Part shown: positions 7,317-16,415 of the stretch, one piece after another
How the letters are laid out: every line of letters begins with the position of its first letter
Numbering within the stretch: position 1 is the stretch's first letter
Assembly: GCA_030650875.1 (NCBI GenBank)
Contig: JAUSDK010000176.1
Coordinates: 1 to 41,760 of the forward strand
Direction: 5' to 3'
DNA: 41,760 bases
Origin: Polaromonas sp.
Lineage (GTDB): Bacteria; Pseudomonadota; Gammaproteobacteria; Burkholderiales; Burkholderiaceae_C
Position numbers and translations under genes: made by a program
The notes under the pieces: generated by a model
Databases searched by the model: none
What the model was told of the DNA's origin: nothing
What the model saw: only the letters and a program-made list of their open reading frames with translations

Positions 7317-8542
7317 CCGACTACGACAAACTCGACGCCTGGGTCAATGCCCACTTTGACGAGGAAGTGCGCTTTCTGCAGGAACTGATTCGCGTGCCCA
7401 CCGACACGCCGCCCGGCAACAACGCCCCGCATGCCGAGCGCACCGCCGAGCTGCTGCAGGGCTTTGGCTTTGAGGCTGAAAAGTACCCGGTGCCGGCCGC
7501 CGAGGTGCAGGCCTATGGCCTCGAATCGATCACCAACCTGATCGTGCGCCGCCGCTACGGCGAAGGCAGAACCATTGCGCTGAACGCCCACGGCGACGTG
7601 GTGCCGCCCGGCGACGGCTGGACCCACGCCCCCTACGGCGGCGAGATTGTGGACGGCAAGATATTCGGTCGCGCCTCGGCGGTCAGCAAAAGCGACTTCG
7701 CCAGCTTCACCTTTGCCGTACGCGCCCTCGAATCGCTGGGCGCCCCGCTGCACGGCAGCGTCGAGCTGCATTTCACCTACGACGAGGAATTCGGCGGCGA
7801 ACTGGGCCCGGGCTGGCTGCTCAAGAAAGGGCTGACAAAACCCGACCTCCTGATTGCCGCCGGCTTCAGCTACGAGGTCGTGACGGCCCACAACGGCTGC
7901 CTGCAGATGGAAGTCACGGTGCACGGAAAAATGGCCCATGCCGCCATTCCCGACTCCGGCGTCGATGCGCTGCAGGGCGCGGTGCAGATCCTGAACGCGC
8001 TGTATGCGCAAAACGCGCTGTACCGCCGCATCAGCTCCGGCGTTGCGGGCATCCGGCACCCCTACCTCAACGTGGGCCGCATCGAGGGCGGCACCAACAC
8101 CAACGTGGTGCCCGGCAAGGTGATGTTCAAACTGGACCGCCGCATGATTCCCGAGGAAAACCCGGCTGATGTGGAGTCCGGCATTCGCGCAGTGATTGCC
8201 GACGCGGCGGCGCTGTGTCCGGGCATCCGCGTCGAGGTCAAACGCCTGCTGCTGGCCCGCGCCATGCAGCCGCTGCCCGGCAACCTGCCCATGGTCGAGG
8301 CCATCCAGAAACACGGCCAGCAGGTATTTGGCGAGCCAATTCCGGCCATGGGAACGCCGCTGTACACCGACGTACGCCTGTACGCCGAAGCCGGCATACC
8401 CGGCGTGATTTACGGTGCCGGGCCGCGCACGGTGCTTGAGTCTCACGCCAAACGCGCCGACGAACGACTGACACTTGAGGACTTGCGCCGCGCGACCCAG
8501 GTCATTGCCCGCACGCTCAGGGATTTACTATTAATTAGATAG
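7313..8542 (+). CDS. M20-family metallohydrolase of the urate operon
   Basis: 409 residues from an ATG that overlaps the previous stop as ATGA. It has the two-domain M20 layout: ALNAHGDVVPPGDGW (His93, Asp95), YDEEFGGELG (Glu158/Glu159), VHGKMAHAAIPDSGVDAL (His209, dimerisation domain) and VLESHAKRADE (His378). The usual GRGxxDxKG segment with the bridging aspartate reads GRASAVSKSDFA here, so the aspartate is either missing or replaced by Asp128. Family members include acetylornithine deacetylase, DapE and carbamoyl-amide hydrolases; the substrate is unknown. Its position suggests a late allantoate intermediate such as a ureido compound. The last codons and stop come from a dispersed repeat (see 8528). 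Confidence 0.8.
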   Translation: MTDYDKLDAWVNAHFDEEVRFLQELIRVPTDTPPGNNAPHAERTAELLQGFGFEAEKYPVPAAEVQAYGLESITNLIVRRRYGEGRTIALNAHGDVVPPGDGWTHAPYGGEIVDGKIFGRASAVSKSDFASFTFAVRALESLGAPLHGSVELHFTYDEEFGGELGPGWLLKKGLTKPDLLIAAGFSYEVVTAHNGCLQMEVTVHGKMAHAAIPDSGVDALQGAVQILNALYAQNALYRRISSGVAGIRHPYLNVGRIEGGTNTNVVPGKVMFKLDRRMIPEENPADVESGIRAVIADAAALCPGIRVEVKRLLLARAMQPLPGNLPMVEAIQKHGQQVFGEPIPAMGTPLYTDVRLYAEAGIPGVIYGAGPRTVLESHAKRADERLTLEDLRRATQVIARTLRDLLLIR

Positions 8543-8587
8543 CTACTTGCGAAATACTGGCATAGGCCAAGGCGCTATTTCCTATAA
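8528..8587. repeat. Dispersed AT-rich repeat, copy A
   Basis: Begins CTATTAATTAGATAGCTACT and ends near CAAGGCGCTATT. It aligns with the element at 39230-39288: both have CTAT, seven bases, A(T/C)AGCTA, a TGC, then about 16 variable bases, then CCAAGGCGC-ATT. Copy A overlaps the stop of the M20 gene (TAG at 8540-8542), supplying its last residues. It lies in the gap between that gene and the convergent LysR gene. Confidence 0.55.
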
Positions 8588-8590
8588 GAA

Positions 8591-9505
8591 TCAAGCCTTG
8601 GGCAGGGTCTCCCACCAGCGCACGCCGAGGCAGCCCTGCAGGTAGGCAATGAAGGCCAGCACCTTGCCCGACACCAGCTTGGGCGATGGGAACACCGCAT
8701 GAATCACCTGCTCGGGCAGGCTGTGGTTCCTAAGCACTTCAACCACGTGGCCGGAGGTCAACGAGTCGCTGGCCACATAACGCGGCATCGCCGCGATGCC
8801 CAAACCATTGCGCGCCGCGGCCAGCACGGCTGACAGATTGTTGGAACGCAAACGCCCGATGACGGGAACCGTCACCACCTGGCCGCCGGGGGTGGCCAGG
8901 CGCCACATGTCGTCACCCAGCACGCTGCTGTAGACCAGTGCAGCGTGGTCACTCAGGTCCACCGCCTGCCGCGGCGTGCCATGCTTGCGCAGGTATTTTG
9001 GGGAGGCCACGATCACCCACGGGTTCACGCCGAGGAAACGCGCACCCAGTGAGGAGTCGGCCAGCTTGCCCATGCGGATGGCCACATCCATGCCCTGCGC
9101 CACCAGGTCGGTGTAGCGGTCTTCGAAACTCAGATCGAGCTGCAGTAGCGGATGCAGCTTCATGAAATCGAGCGCCAGCGGCACCACCACCCGGCGACCA
9201 AAGGCGACCGAGGTGCTGACCCGCAACAGGCCCTGGGCCTGGGTCTGGCCGAGCTGCGCGATGTTGTCGGCCTCGGCGGCTTCACGCACGATGATCTTGC
9301 ACTTCTCGTAATACAGCGCGCCCGACTCGGTCAGGCTCACCCCGCGGGTATTGCGGTTGAGCAAGCGCACCTTGAGCCGCGCTTCGGTGGCGGCCACCAT
9401 CTTGGTCACCGTCGGCTGGGTGGTGCCAAATTCGCGGGCCGCGCGCGAGAAGCTGCCGCCCTCCACCACCCGGACAAACACATGCATGGCCTGTAAACGA
9501 TCCAT
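8591..9505 (-). CDS. LysR-family regulator, probably of gcl-hyi-glxR
   Basis: 304 residues from ATG 9505 (MDRLQAMHVFVRVVEGGSFS). The first 60 residues are the LysR helix-turn-helix (SRAAREFGTTQPTVTKMVAATEARL split over the recognition helices), followed by NRNTRGVSLTESG. The rest is the periplasmic-binding-like effector domain with LRVSTSVAFGRRVVVP and an AVLAAARNGLGIAAMP stretch. It is divergent from the glyoxylate carboligase operon, with an inverted repeat of LysR type in between, so it most likely controls that operon. The effector is not known; glyoxylate or an upstream ureide would be reasonable. An ATG six codons further upstream (9523) is less typical. Confidence 0.88.
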   Translation of the reverse strand: MDRLQAMHVFVRVVEGGSFSRAAREFGTTQPTVTKMVAATEARLKVRLLNRNTRGVSLTESGALYYEKCKIIVREAAEADNIAQLGQTQAQGLLRVSTSVAFGRRVVVPLALDFMKLHPLLQLDLSFEDRYTDLVAQGMDVAIRMGKLADSSLGARFLGVNPWVIVASPKYLRKHGTPRQAVDLSDHAALVYSSVLGDDMWRLATPGGQVVTVPVIGRLRSNNLSAVLAAARNGLGIAAMPRYVASDSLTSGHVVEVLRNHSLPEQVIHAVFPSPKLVSGKVLAFIAYLQGCLGVRWWETLPKA

Positions 9506-9524
9506 CCTGAAAGCTCCTGTCATT

Positions 9525-9541
9525 TATTCCATCAAGGAATA
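9525..9541. promoter_or_regulatory. LysR-type operator candidate TATTCC-N5-GGAATA
   Basis: Perfect 6 bp inverted repeat with a 5 bp spacer, containing a T-N11-A core (T at 9527, A at 9539). It lies 20 bp before the LysR start codon and about 90 bp before gcl, the normal place for a LysR recognition site that both autoregulates and activates the divergent operon. Confidence 0.5.
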
Positions 9542-9629
9542 GATGTTATGGGCTGACGCCGCCTTGCGCAAGTGCACCACTGTTTCTACAGTCGCTCCAT
9601 CGAATAAATCAATAGCAGGAGAACATCGC

Positions 9630-11417
9630 ATGGCAAAAATGAGAGCAATCGAAGCGGCCGTCTGGGTCATGGAAAAAGAAGGCGTGACGCAGGCCTTCGG
9701 CGTGCCCGGCGCCGCCATCAACCCGCTGTATGCCGCCCTGCGCAAGCAGGGCACGATCAGCCATATTCTGGCGCGTCACGTGGAGGGCGCATCCCACATG
9801 GCTGAGGGCTACACGCGTGCCGTCGCCGGCAATATTGGCGTCTGCATCGGCACCTCCGGCCCGGCCGGCACGGACATGATCACCGGCCTGTATTCGGCCC
9901 AGGCCGACTCCATTCCGATTTTGTGCATCACCGGCCAGGCCCCGCGCGCACGCCTGTACAAAGAAGATTTCCAGGCGGTTGACATTGAGTCGATCTCCAA
10001 GCCGGTGACCAAATGGTCGATCACCGTGCGCGAGCCGGCGCTGGTGCCCCGGGTGTTCCAGCAGGCATTCAATGTGATGCGCTCAGGCCGGCCCGGCCCG
10101 GTGCTGATCGACCTGCCCTTCGATGTGCAGATGGCCGAGATCGAGTTCGATCCGGACACCTACGCCTCCCTGCCGGCCTACAAACCCAGCGCCACCCAGG
10201 CCCAGATCGAAAAAGCGCTGACCATGCTCAACGAATCGGCCCGCCCCCTGATCGTGGCCGGTGGCGGCATCATCAATGCCGATGCCTCCGACCTGCTGGT
10301 CGAATTTTCCGAAGTCACCGGCATACCGGTGATCCCGACCCTGATGGGCTGGGGCACTATTCCCGACAACCACCCGCTGATGGCCGGCATGTGCGGGCTG
10401 CAGACCAGCCACCGCTACGGCAACGCCACGATGCTGGCGTCCGACTTCGTGCTGGGCATTGGTAACCGCTGGGCCAATCGTCACACCGGCTCACCCGAGG
10501 TCTATTGCAAGGGACGAAAATTCATCCACGTCGACATCGAGCCGACCCAGATCGGCCGGGTGTTCGCGCCCGACTACGGCATCGTCTCCGATGCCAAGGC
10601 CGCGCTTGAGATGTTCGTAAAAACAGCCAAAGAATGGAAGGCCCAGGGCCGCCTGGCCGACCGCAGCCAATGGGTGGGCGAGTGCCAGCAGCGCAAGGGC
10701 ACGATGCATCGCAAGACCAATTTTGACAGCGTGCCCATGAAGCCGCAACGCGTCTACCAGTGCATGAACCGGGCCTTTGGCGAGGACGTCTGCTACATCA
10801 GCACCATCGGCCTGTCGCAGATTGCAGGGGCCCAGTTTCTGCATGTCTACAAACCACGCCACTGGATCAACTGCGGCCAGGCCGGTCCGCTAGGCTGGAC
10901 AATTTCAGCGGCCCTGGGCGTCAAGGCAGCAGACCCGACGCGCAACGTCGTGGCGCTGTCGGGCGACTACGACTTCCAGTTCATGATTGAAGAGCTGGCC
11001 GTAGGCGCGCAGTTCAAACTGCCCTACATCCACATGGTGGTCAACAACTCCTACCTCGGCCTGATTCGCCAGGCCCAGCGCGGTTTTGACATGGACTACG
11101 CCGTGCAACTGGGCTTTGACAACATCAACACCGCCGAGGAACAGGTCGTCAAGGGCTACGGCGTTGACCATGTCAAGGTGGTGGAAGGCCTGGGCTGCAA
11201 AGCCATTCGCGTGCACCGCCAGGAAGAGATCGCCCCGGCGATTGAACAGGCCAAAGCCTGGATGAAGGAGTTCCAGGTGCCGGTGGTGATTGAGGTAATA
11301 CTGGAGCGCGTGACCAACATCGCGATGGGCACCGAGATTGACAATATTATCGAATTCGAGGAACTCGCCAAGACCCGGGCCGACGCCCCCGCCACAGCAG
11401 TTTCCATGCTCGACTGA
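9630..11417 (+). CDS. gcl: Glyoxylate carboligase (tartronate-semialdehyde synthase)
   Basis: 595 residues, near the 593 of the E. coli enzyme. It is a thiamine diphosphate enzyme: [12 protein letters not shown] near the start, and [12 protein letters not shown] with a later NN pair (VVNNSYLGL) for cofactor and magnesium binding. Val51 in [17 protein letters not shown] replaces the glutamate that almost all other ThDP enzymes have; this valine is a known hallmark of Gcl. It joins two glyoxylates to tartronate semialdehyde plus CO2. AGGAGA at 9617-9622 sets the start at 9630 rather than at 9543. First gene of gcl-hyi-glxR, and a natural sink for glyoxylate from the ureide pathway to the left. 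Confidence 0.97.
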   Translation: MAKMRAIEAAVWVMEKEGVTQAFGVPGAAINPLYAALRKQGTISHILARHVEGASHMAEGYTRAVAGNIGVCIGTSGPAGTDMITGLYSAQADSIPILCITGQAPRARLYKEDFQAVDIESISKPVTKWSITVREPALVPRVFQQAFNVMRSGRPGPVLIDLPFDVQMAEIEFDPDTYASLPAYKPSATQAQIEKALTMLNESARPLIVAGGGIINADASDLLVEFSEVTGIPVIPTLMGWGTIPDNHPLMAGMCGLQTSHRYGNATMLASDFVLGIGNRWANRHTGSPEVYCKGRKFIHVDIEPTQIGRVFAPDYGIVSDAKAALEMFVKTAKEWKAQGRLADRSQWVGECQQRKGTMHRKTNFDSVPMKPQRVYQCMNRAFGEDVCYISTIGLSQIAGAQFLHVYKPRHWINCGQAGPLGWTISAALGVKAADPTRNVVALSGDYDFQFMIEELAVGAQFKLPYIHMVVNNSYLGLIRQAQRGFDMDYAVQLGFDNINTAEEQVVKGYGVDHVKVVEGLGCKAIRVHRQEEIAPAIEQAKAWMKEFQVPVVIEVILERVTNIAMGTEIDNIIEFEELAKTRADAPATAVSMLD

Positions 11418-11430
11418 ATTCAAAAAAATC

Positions 11431-12210
11431 ATGCCGAAATTTTCTGCCAACCTGACCATGCTGTTCACTGAACAGCCCTTCATGGACCGCTTTGCCGCGG
11501 CACGTACTGCCGGCTTCAAGGCCGTGGAGTACCTGTTCCCCTATGCCTTTGACAAGGCCGAGCTGGCCAAAGCACTGCGCGACAACGGCTTGCAACAGGT
11601 CCTGCACAACCTGCCCGCGGGCGACTGGGACGCCGGTGAACGCGGCATCGCCTGTCACCCGGATCGGGTGCAGGAGTTCCGCGACGGCGTGGGCCGCGCC
11701 ATCGAATACGCCCAAGCCCTGGGCTGCCCACAGCTCAACTGCCTGGCCGGAAAGCTGCCCGCCGGGGTGAACCTGGAACAGGCGCACGCCACCTTGGTCA
11801 CAAACCTGAGCTTCGCTGCGGAGCAGCTCAAGACGGCGGGCATCAAGCTGCTGATCGAGCCCATCAACCACTTTGACATTCCCGGTTTTTTCCTGACCCG
11901 CACCGACCAGGCGGTCGCTATTTTGGACGAGGTGGGCAGCGACAACCTGTACATCCAGTACGACATCTACCACGCCCAGCGCATGGAGGGCGAACTTGCA
12001 GCAACCATTCAAAAACACCTGCCGCGCATCGCGCATATCCAGCTGGCCGATAACCCGGGACGCAATGAACCTGGCACCGGCGAAATCAATTACCCCTACC
12101 TATTCCAGCACCTGGAGGCGATAAGCTACCGTGGCTGGATTGGCTGCGAATACAAACCAAAAACCAGCACCGTCGAAGGACTCGGCTGGATGAAAGGGCT
12201 ATCAACATGA
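11431..12210 (+). CDS. hyi: Hydroxypyruvate isomerase
   Basis: 259 residues, typical for Hyi. TIM-barrel sugar isomerase family: MPKFSANLTMLFTEQPFMDR at the start, LLIEPINHFDIPGFFL with a metal-binding glutamate, QYDIYHAQRMEG, and GEINYPYLF near the end. It interconverts hydroxypyruvate and tartronate semialdehyde. It follows gcl by 13 bp and overlaps glxR by four bases (ATGA), so the three genes form one operon. Confidence 0.94.
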   Translation: MPKFSANLTMLFTEQPFMDRFAAARTAGFKAVEYLFPYAFDKAELAKALRDNGLQQVLHNLPAGDWDAGERGIACHPDRVQEFRDGVGRAIEYAQALGCPQLNCLAGKLPAGVNLEQAHATLVTNLSFAAEQLKTAGIKLLIEPINHFDIPGFFLTRTDQAVAILDEVGSDNLYIQYDIYHAQRMEGELAATIQKHLPRIAHIQLADNPGRNEPGTGEINYPYLFQHLEAISYRGWIGCEYKPKTSTVEGLGWMKGLST

Positions 12211-13115
12211 CCAAATCAGGACTCAAGATCGGCTTCATCGGTCTCGGCATTATGGGTGCGCCCATGGCTGAGCACTTGCTTCAGGCTGGCCACATGCTGT
12301 TCCTCAACACGCGCAGCAAGGTGCCACGGGAGTTGGTTGAAAATGGTGCCACGCTGTGCACCACGGCTCAGGGTGTGGCCGAGCGCGCCGATATCATTTT
12401 CCTGATGCTGCCCGACACGCCCGATGTGGAAAAGGTGCTTTTCGGCGAGTACGGCGTGGCCAAGGGCCTGAGCAAGGGCAAGGGCAAAACCGTGGTCGAC
12501 ATGAGCTCCATTGACCCGATCGCCACCAAGACTTTTGCCAAAAAGATCAACGACCTGGGCTGCGACTATCTCGATGCGCCGGTGTCCGGCGGCGAGGTAG
12601 GCGCCAAGGCCGCCAGTCTGACCATCATGGTCGGCGGTGAGCAGGCCGTCTTCGACCGGGTCAAGCCGCTGTTTGATTTGATGGGCAAGAACATCACGCT
12701 GATCGGCGGCAATGGCGACGGCCAGACCTGCAAGGTGGCCAACCAGATCATCGTGGCCCTGAACATCGCCGCAGTGAGCGAGGCGCTGGTATTTGCCTCC
12801 AAGGCCGGCGCCGATCCAGCCAAGGTGCGCTTGGCCCTGATGGGCGGCTTTGCGTCTTCACGCATTCTGGAAGTGCATGGCGAGCGCATGATCAAGCGCA
12901 CATTCAAGCCGGGCTTTCGAATCGCGCTGCATCAAAAAGACCTGGCCCTGGCGCTGCAAAGCGCGCGCGCACTGAACCTGGCACTGCCGCAAACCGCTGG
13001 CGCGGCCCAACTCATGCAGTCCTGCGCGGCCCTGGGTCACGGCCAGGCCGATCACTCGGCCCTGGTCAAGGCAATTGAATCCATGGCGCAACACCCGGTG
13101 GCGCCAGACGCCTGA
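12207..13115 (+). CDS. glxR: 2-Hydroxy-3-oxopropionate (tartronate semialdehyde) reductase
   Basis: 302 residues of the beta-hydroxyacid dehydrogenase family. GFIGLGIMGAPMAEHLLQAG (residues 9-28) is the NAD(P) Rossmann motif, DAPVSGGEVGAKAASL (123-138) is the substrate-binding motif, and GQTCKVANQ supplies catalytic Lys176. It reduces tartronate semialdehyde to glycerate, which then enters glycolysis after phosphorylation. Last gene of the operon; the next gene converges after 68 bp, with no clear terminator between. Confidence 0.94.
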   Translation: MTKSGLKIGFIGLGIMGAPMAEHLLQAGHMLFLNTRSKVPRELVENGATLCTTAQGVAERADIIFLMLPDTPDVEKVLFGEYGVAKGLSKGKGKTVVDMSSIDPIATKTFAKKINDLGCDYLDAPVSGGEVGAKAASLTIMVGGEQAVFDRVKPLFDLMGKNITLIGGNGDGQTCKVANQIIVALNIAAVSEALVFASKAGADPAKVRLALMGGFASSRILEVHGERMIKRTFKPGFRIALHQKDLALALQSARALNLALPQTAGAAQLMQSCAALGHGQADHSALVKAIESMAQHPVAPDA

Positions 13116-13183
13116 GTCAGCACCCACGCGCAGGACACGCCGATCAAGTTTCAGCTCGGCTGGCGTTTTGAAGGTCTAGCCGC

Positions 13184-13696
13184 TTAAAGAAAGCGCTCCA
13201 GCAGCTTGCGTGAGCCGCGATCCAGCGCGCTCATGTCGGGCACGCTGTACTGCACGCCCTCGCCGCCCGCGATCATCAAGGCGGTGCGGCTCAGGCGGCG
13301 TATGTCTTCTTCGCCCTTGAGCACAAAGGTGGTGTCGCCCCGGTCGGTTTCCACCGTCCAGACGCTGGGCGTGGCAAAGGTCGACACGCTTTTGAGCCGA
13401 AGAATTTGTGGCACGAAATCACGCAGCGCCAGGTCCTCCTGCAGCAGCGCGCGCTCGGCGGGCGGCAAATCCTGCAGCTGCGGGATCCAGGCCACCTCGC
13501 GGCCCTCGGTGCTGACCAGGGAAATGCCTTCATCGGGCGCCGCAATCGGAAAAGCCCGCACCGGCACCACGCCGGCATGCTGCTCACCCTGGGCACTGGT
13601 CAAAAGCAGTTGGCCCGAGGCCAGGCGTTCCAGCGTGAAGCCGGGCGCAGAAACCAGATTGAAAACTTGTGGCGTCATGGGGGTTGCGTCGTTCAT
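13184..13696 (-). CDS. DUF1854 protein linked to cyanophycin metabolism
   Basis: 170 residues, MNDATPMTPQVFNLVSAPGF onward, soluble, with no signal peptide. Key stretches are GREVAWIPQLQDLPPAERALLQEDLALRDF, LRLKSVSTFATPSVWTVETDRG and SVPDMSALDRGSRKLLERFL, which match what I recall as the DUF1854 family found beside cyanophycin synthetase genes. The biochemical role is unknown. Its start overlaps the stop of the ABC transporter gene by four bases, so the two proteins are made together and may form one complex. Confidence 0.8.
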   Translation of the reverse strand: MNDATPMTPQVFNLVSAPGFTLERLASGQLLLTSAQGEQHAGVVPVRAFPIAAPDEGISLVSTEGREVAWIPQLQDLPPAERALLQEDLALRDFVPQILRLKSVSTFATPSVWTVETDRGDTTFVLKGEEDIRRLSRTALMIAGGEGVQYSVPDMSALDRGSRKLLERFL

Positions 13697-16068
13697 GGGT
13701 TGCCGGCCTGCTGGGCCGCGTGCTGGGCCACGTGCGCCAGTTGCGCGGTGGCCACGGCAATGTGGCCGGCTTCAATATCGCTGTCAGCGCCGTCGCTGTC
13801 GACCTGCCGGGCCTGGGCCTGGTACAGCCGCCAGTAGGCGCCCTGCCTGGCCATCAGTTCGTCGTGCGGCCCCACTTCAACCACCTGCCCGCGGTCCATC
13901 ACCACCAGCCGGTCGGCCTTGCGCAGGGTGGACAGACGGTGGGCAATGGCAATGGTGGTGCGACCCTGCACCAGGTTGTCGAGCGCATGCTGGATTTCTT
14001 TTTCGGTCTCGGTGTCCACCGACGAGGTGGCTTCGTCCAGGATCAAAATGCGCGGATCGATCAGCAAGGCGCGCGCAATCGAGATGCGCTGGCGCTCCCC
14101 GCCCGACAGGCCCTGGCCGCGCTCGCCCACCAGCGAGTCATACCCCTGGGGCAGGCGCAAAATGAACTCGTGCGCATGGGCGGCGCGCGCCGCCGCCACA
14201 ATGTCGGCCCGGGTCGCACCGGACTTGCCGTAGGCGATGTTTTCCGCGATCGTGCCAAAAAACAAAAAGGGTTCTTGCAGCACCAGGCCGATGTTGCGCC
14301 GGTAGTCGGCCACCGCAAAGCGCCGGATGTCGGTGCCGTCCACCAGGATGGCGCCATCGCTGACGTCGTAAAAACGGCACAGCAAATTGACCAGCGTGCT
14401 CTTGCCCGACCCGCTGTGGCCGACCAGGCCAATCATCTCGCCCGGCCGGATCTGCAAGTCAAGCCCCCGAATCACGGAGCGGTTGCCGTAGCGAAAGCCC
14501 AGCCCCTTCATCTCGATGCGGCCGGCCAGCGCGCCGATCTTGACCGGCTGGGCCGGCTCGGGCACGTTGGACACATGGTCCAGGATGTCAAAAATCCGCT
14601 TGGCGCCGGCCGCCGCCTTTTGCGTCACCGACACAATGCGGCTCATGGAGTCAAGCCGGCCATAAAAGCGGCCAATGTAGGCAATGAATGCCGTCAGCAC
14701 GCCCACGGTGATTTCCTGCCGCGACACCAGCCAGATGCCAAACGCCCACACCACCAGCAGGCCGACTTCCGTCAGCAGCGACACCGTGGGCGTGAACAGG
14801 GACCAGGTCTTGTTGAGCTTGTCATTGGCGGCCAGGTTGAGCTGGTTGACCTCGCGAAAACGCTGGGCTTCGCGCTTTTCCTGGGCAAAGGCCTTGACCA
14901 CGCGAATGCCGGGAATGGTGTCGGCCAGCACGTTGGTCACGTCCGACCAGACGCGGTCTATCTTTTCAAAGCCGGTGCGCAGCCGGTCGCGCACCACATG
15001 GATCATCCAGGCGATGAAAGGCAATGGCAAGAAGGTCACCAGCGCCAGCCACGGGTTGACCGAAAACAAGATAGCCGCGGTCATCACGATCATCAGCACG
15101 TCGGTGGCAAAGTCCAGCGCGTGCAGGGACAGGAACACGCAAATCCGGTCGGTTTCCGAACCAATCCGCGACATCAGGTCGCCGGTGCGCTTGCCGCCAA
15201 AGTAGTCGAGCGACAAATCCAGCAGGTGGTCGAAGGTGGCGGTCCGCAAGTCGGCGCCTATGCGCTCGGACACCAGCGCCAGCACGTAGGTGCGGGCCCA
15301 GTTCAGCCCCCAGCCCAGCACAGCCGCCCCCAGCAAGCTGCCCAGAATCAGCCCGACCTTGCCGGACTCGATCTGCTGGCCGTTCTGAAATGGAATCAGG
15401 ATTTCGTCCATCAGCGGAATGGTCAGGTAGGGCGGCACCAGCGTGGCCGCCGTGGACGCCAGCGTCAGCAGGAAGCCGGTCAGCAGCTGCCAGCGGTAAG
15501 GATGGGCAAAGCGCCACAGCCGCAGCAGCACCCAGGTCGAGGGCGGCGTGTGCAGCGCGCGGGCGCAGGCCGGACAGACCTCACTGTCGGGGGGCAGCGG
15601 CAAATCGCACTCCGGGCACAGCGCGACCTCGTCGGCCAGCCCGGGCGCCGGAGCAGCCGCGCCGGCCCGGGCCTGCTGCTGCACAAACAGGCGAACCAGG
15701 CGCAGCGCCTGCACATTGCCCTTGAGGGTGAAGCGCCAACTGGCGAGCCGCTGAGGTGCGCCCGCATCCGGCGTGGCCACCAACTCGATCGTTCCCACGC
15801 CGGCATGGTCAAAATGGCGAAGATCCAGTCCCGGCACCGGGACACCCGCGTCGCCCTGCGTCGCCCAACTCATCCAGCGGCCATCGGGGCCGCGCGCCAG
15901 CAGGCGGCGATCCGTCAGGGCCAGCAGACCTGGGGCAAAACGAAGTTGCGCATCCAGGTCAACCGACAGCGTAGCCAAAACGTTCTCAGCAACTGAAAGT
16001 TGTGAACGAAGTTCTGCCAGTGCAGGGTCGGTATGGCGGGGATCGCCCAACGGGTGCTTATGTTGCAT
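13693..16068 (-). CDS. Cyanophycin-associated ABC transporter (membrane domain fused to ATPase)
   Basis: 791 residues from ATG 16068. Order: an N-terminal soluble domain (about 20-140; FAPGLLALTDRRLLARG looks like a PH-like fold), a zinc-ribbon CPECDLPLPPDSEVCPAC (151-168), an exporter-type membrane domain (about 180-490), and an ATPase with Walker A GHSGSGKST (550-558), signature LSGGERQ (654-660) and Walker B ILILDEAT (674-681). It should form a homodimer of exporter fold. A histidine-rich C-terminal tail follows. It is divergent from the two cyanophycin synthetase genes and coupled to the DUF1854 gene. The transported substrate is unknown; arginine, aspartate or a beta-Asp-Arg dipeptide would be guesses. 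The 27 residues upstream of this start are not conserved in style and are omitted. Confidence 0.85.
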   Translation of the reverse strand: MQHKHPLGDPRHTDPALAELRSQLSVAENVLATLSVDLDAQLRFAPGLLALTDRRLLARGPDGRWMSWATQGDAGVPVPGLDLRHFDHAGVGTIELVATPDAGAPQRLASWRFTLKGNVQALRLVRLFVQQQARAGAAAPAPGLADEVALCPECDLPLPPDSEVCPACARALHTPPSTWVLLRLWRFAHPYRWQLLTGFLLTLASTAATLVPPYLTIPLMDEILIPFQNGQQIESGKVGLILGSLLGAAVLGWGLNWARTYVLALVSERIGADLRTATFDHLLDLSLDYFGGKRTGDLMSRIGSETDRICVFLSLHALDFATDVLMIVMTAAILFSVNPWLALVTFLPLPFIAWMIHVVRDRLRTGFEKIDRVWSDVTNVLADTIPGIRVVKAFAQEKREAQRFREVNQLNLAANDKLNKTWSLFTPTVSLLTEVGLLVVWAFGIWLVSRQEITVGVLTAFIAYIGRFYGRLDSMSRIVSVTQKAAAGAKRIFDILDHVSNVPEPAQPVKIGALAGRIEMKGLGFRYGNRSVIRGLDLQIRPGEMIGLVGHSGSGKSTLVNLLCRFYDVSDGAILVDGTDIRRFAVADYRRNIGLVLQEPFLFFGTIAENIAYGKSGATRADIVAAARAAHAHEFILRLPQGYDSLVGERGQGLSGGERQRISIARALLIDPRILILDEATSSVDTETEKEIQHALDNLVQGRTTIAIAHRLSTLRKADRLVVMDRGQVVEVGPHDELMARQGAYWRLYQAQARQVDSDGADSDIEAGHIAVATAQLAHVAQHAAQQAGNP

Positions 16069-16415
16069 GGTGTGTTTATGAATTCCTGGGATCCGGTACT
16101 TGGCGCGGCTTGGCGCTGGCTGACAGGCCTGACGCTTGGGCTGATTCAATCAGCGTGCGCGTTGAGCCGGAACGTCGATTTTCACCGAAGCCAGGCTTGC
16201 ATATTTTTTGTTTACGCTTTTCCAATTTTTAAAACGGCGCAAGCGGCACAATCGAAGTTTTGCAAACTGTCGACACTTGAGCATACGAACAAATCAATGA
16301 ATCGGCAGATTTTCTTCAAAACCCCCATGACCGGCATTGCCTGACACCCGCAACTCCGGCCCAGCATCGAAACGTTTCACCGGACGCGCCGGTTGACCCG
16401 AAAATTTTGCAACAC
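16069..16415. other. 347 bp divergent intergenic region of the cyanophycin locus
   Basis: Contains no convincing gene. The part around 16200-16250 is much richer in A and T than its surroundings (TTTTTTGTTTACGCTTTTCC, then AATTTTTAAAACGG), as expected for promoters serving the ABC transporter to the left and cphA' to the right. A 15-codon ORF (ATG 16297 to TGA 16344) has no ribosome site and is probably chance. I see no strong palindrome. Confidence 0.6.

Noticed and set aside
13669-15996. A 775 codon plus-strand frame opposite the ABC transporter
   Set aside because: The translation is rich in His, Gln, Gly and Arg with no motif, and the minus-strand frame has complete ABC motifs.
16297-16344. 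A 15 codon ORF upstream of cphA'
   Set aside because: No ribosome site and no link to the start of the next gene; short frames of this size arise by chance.
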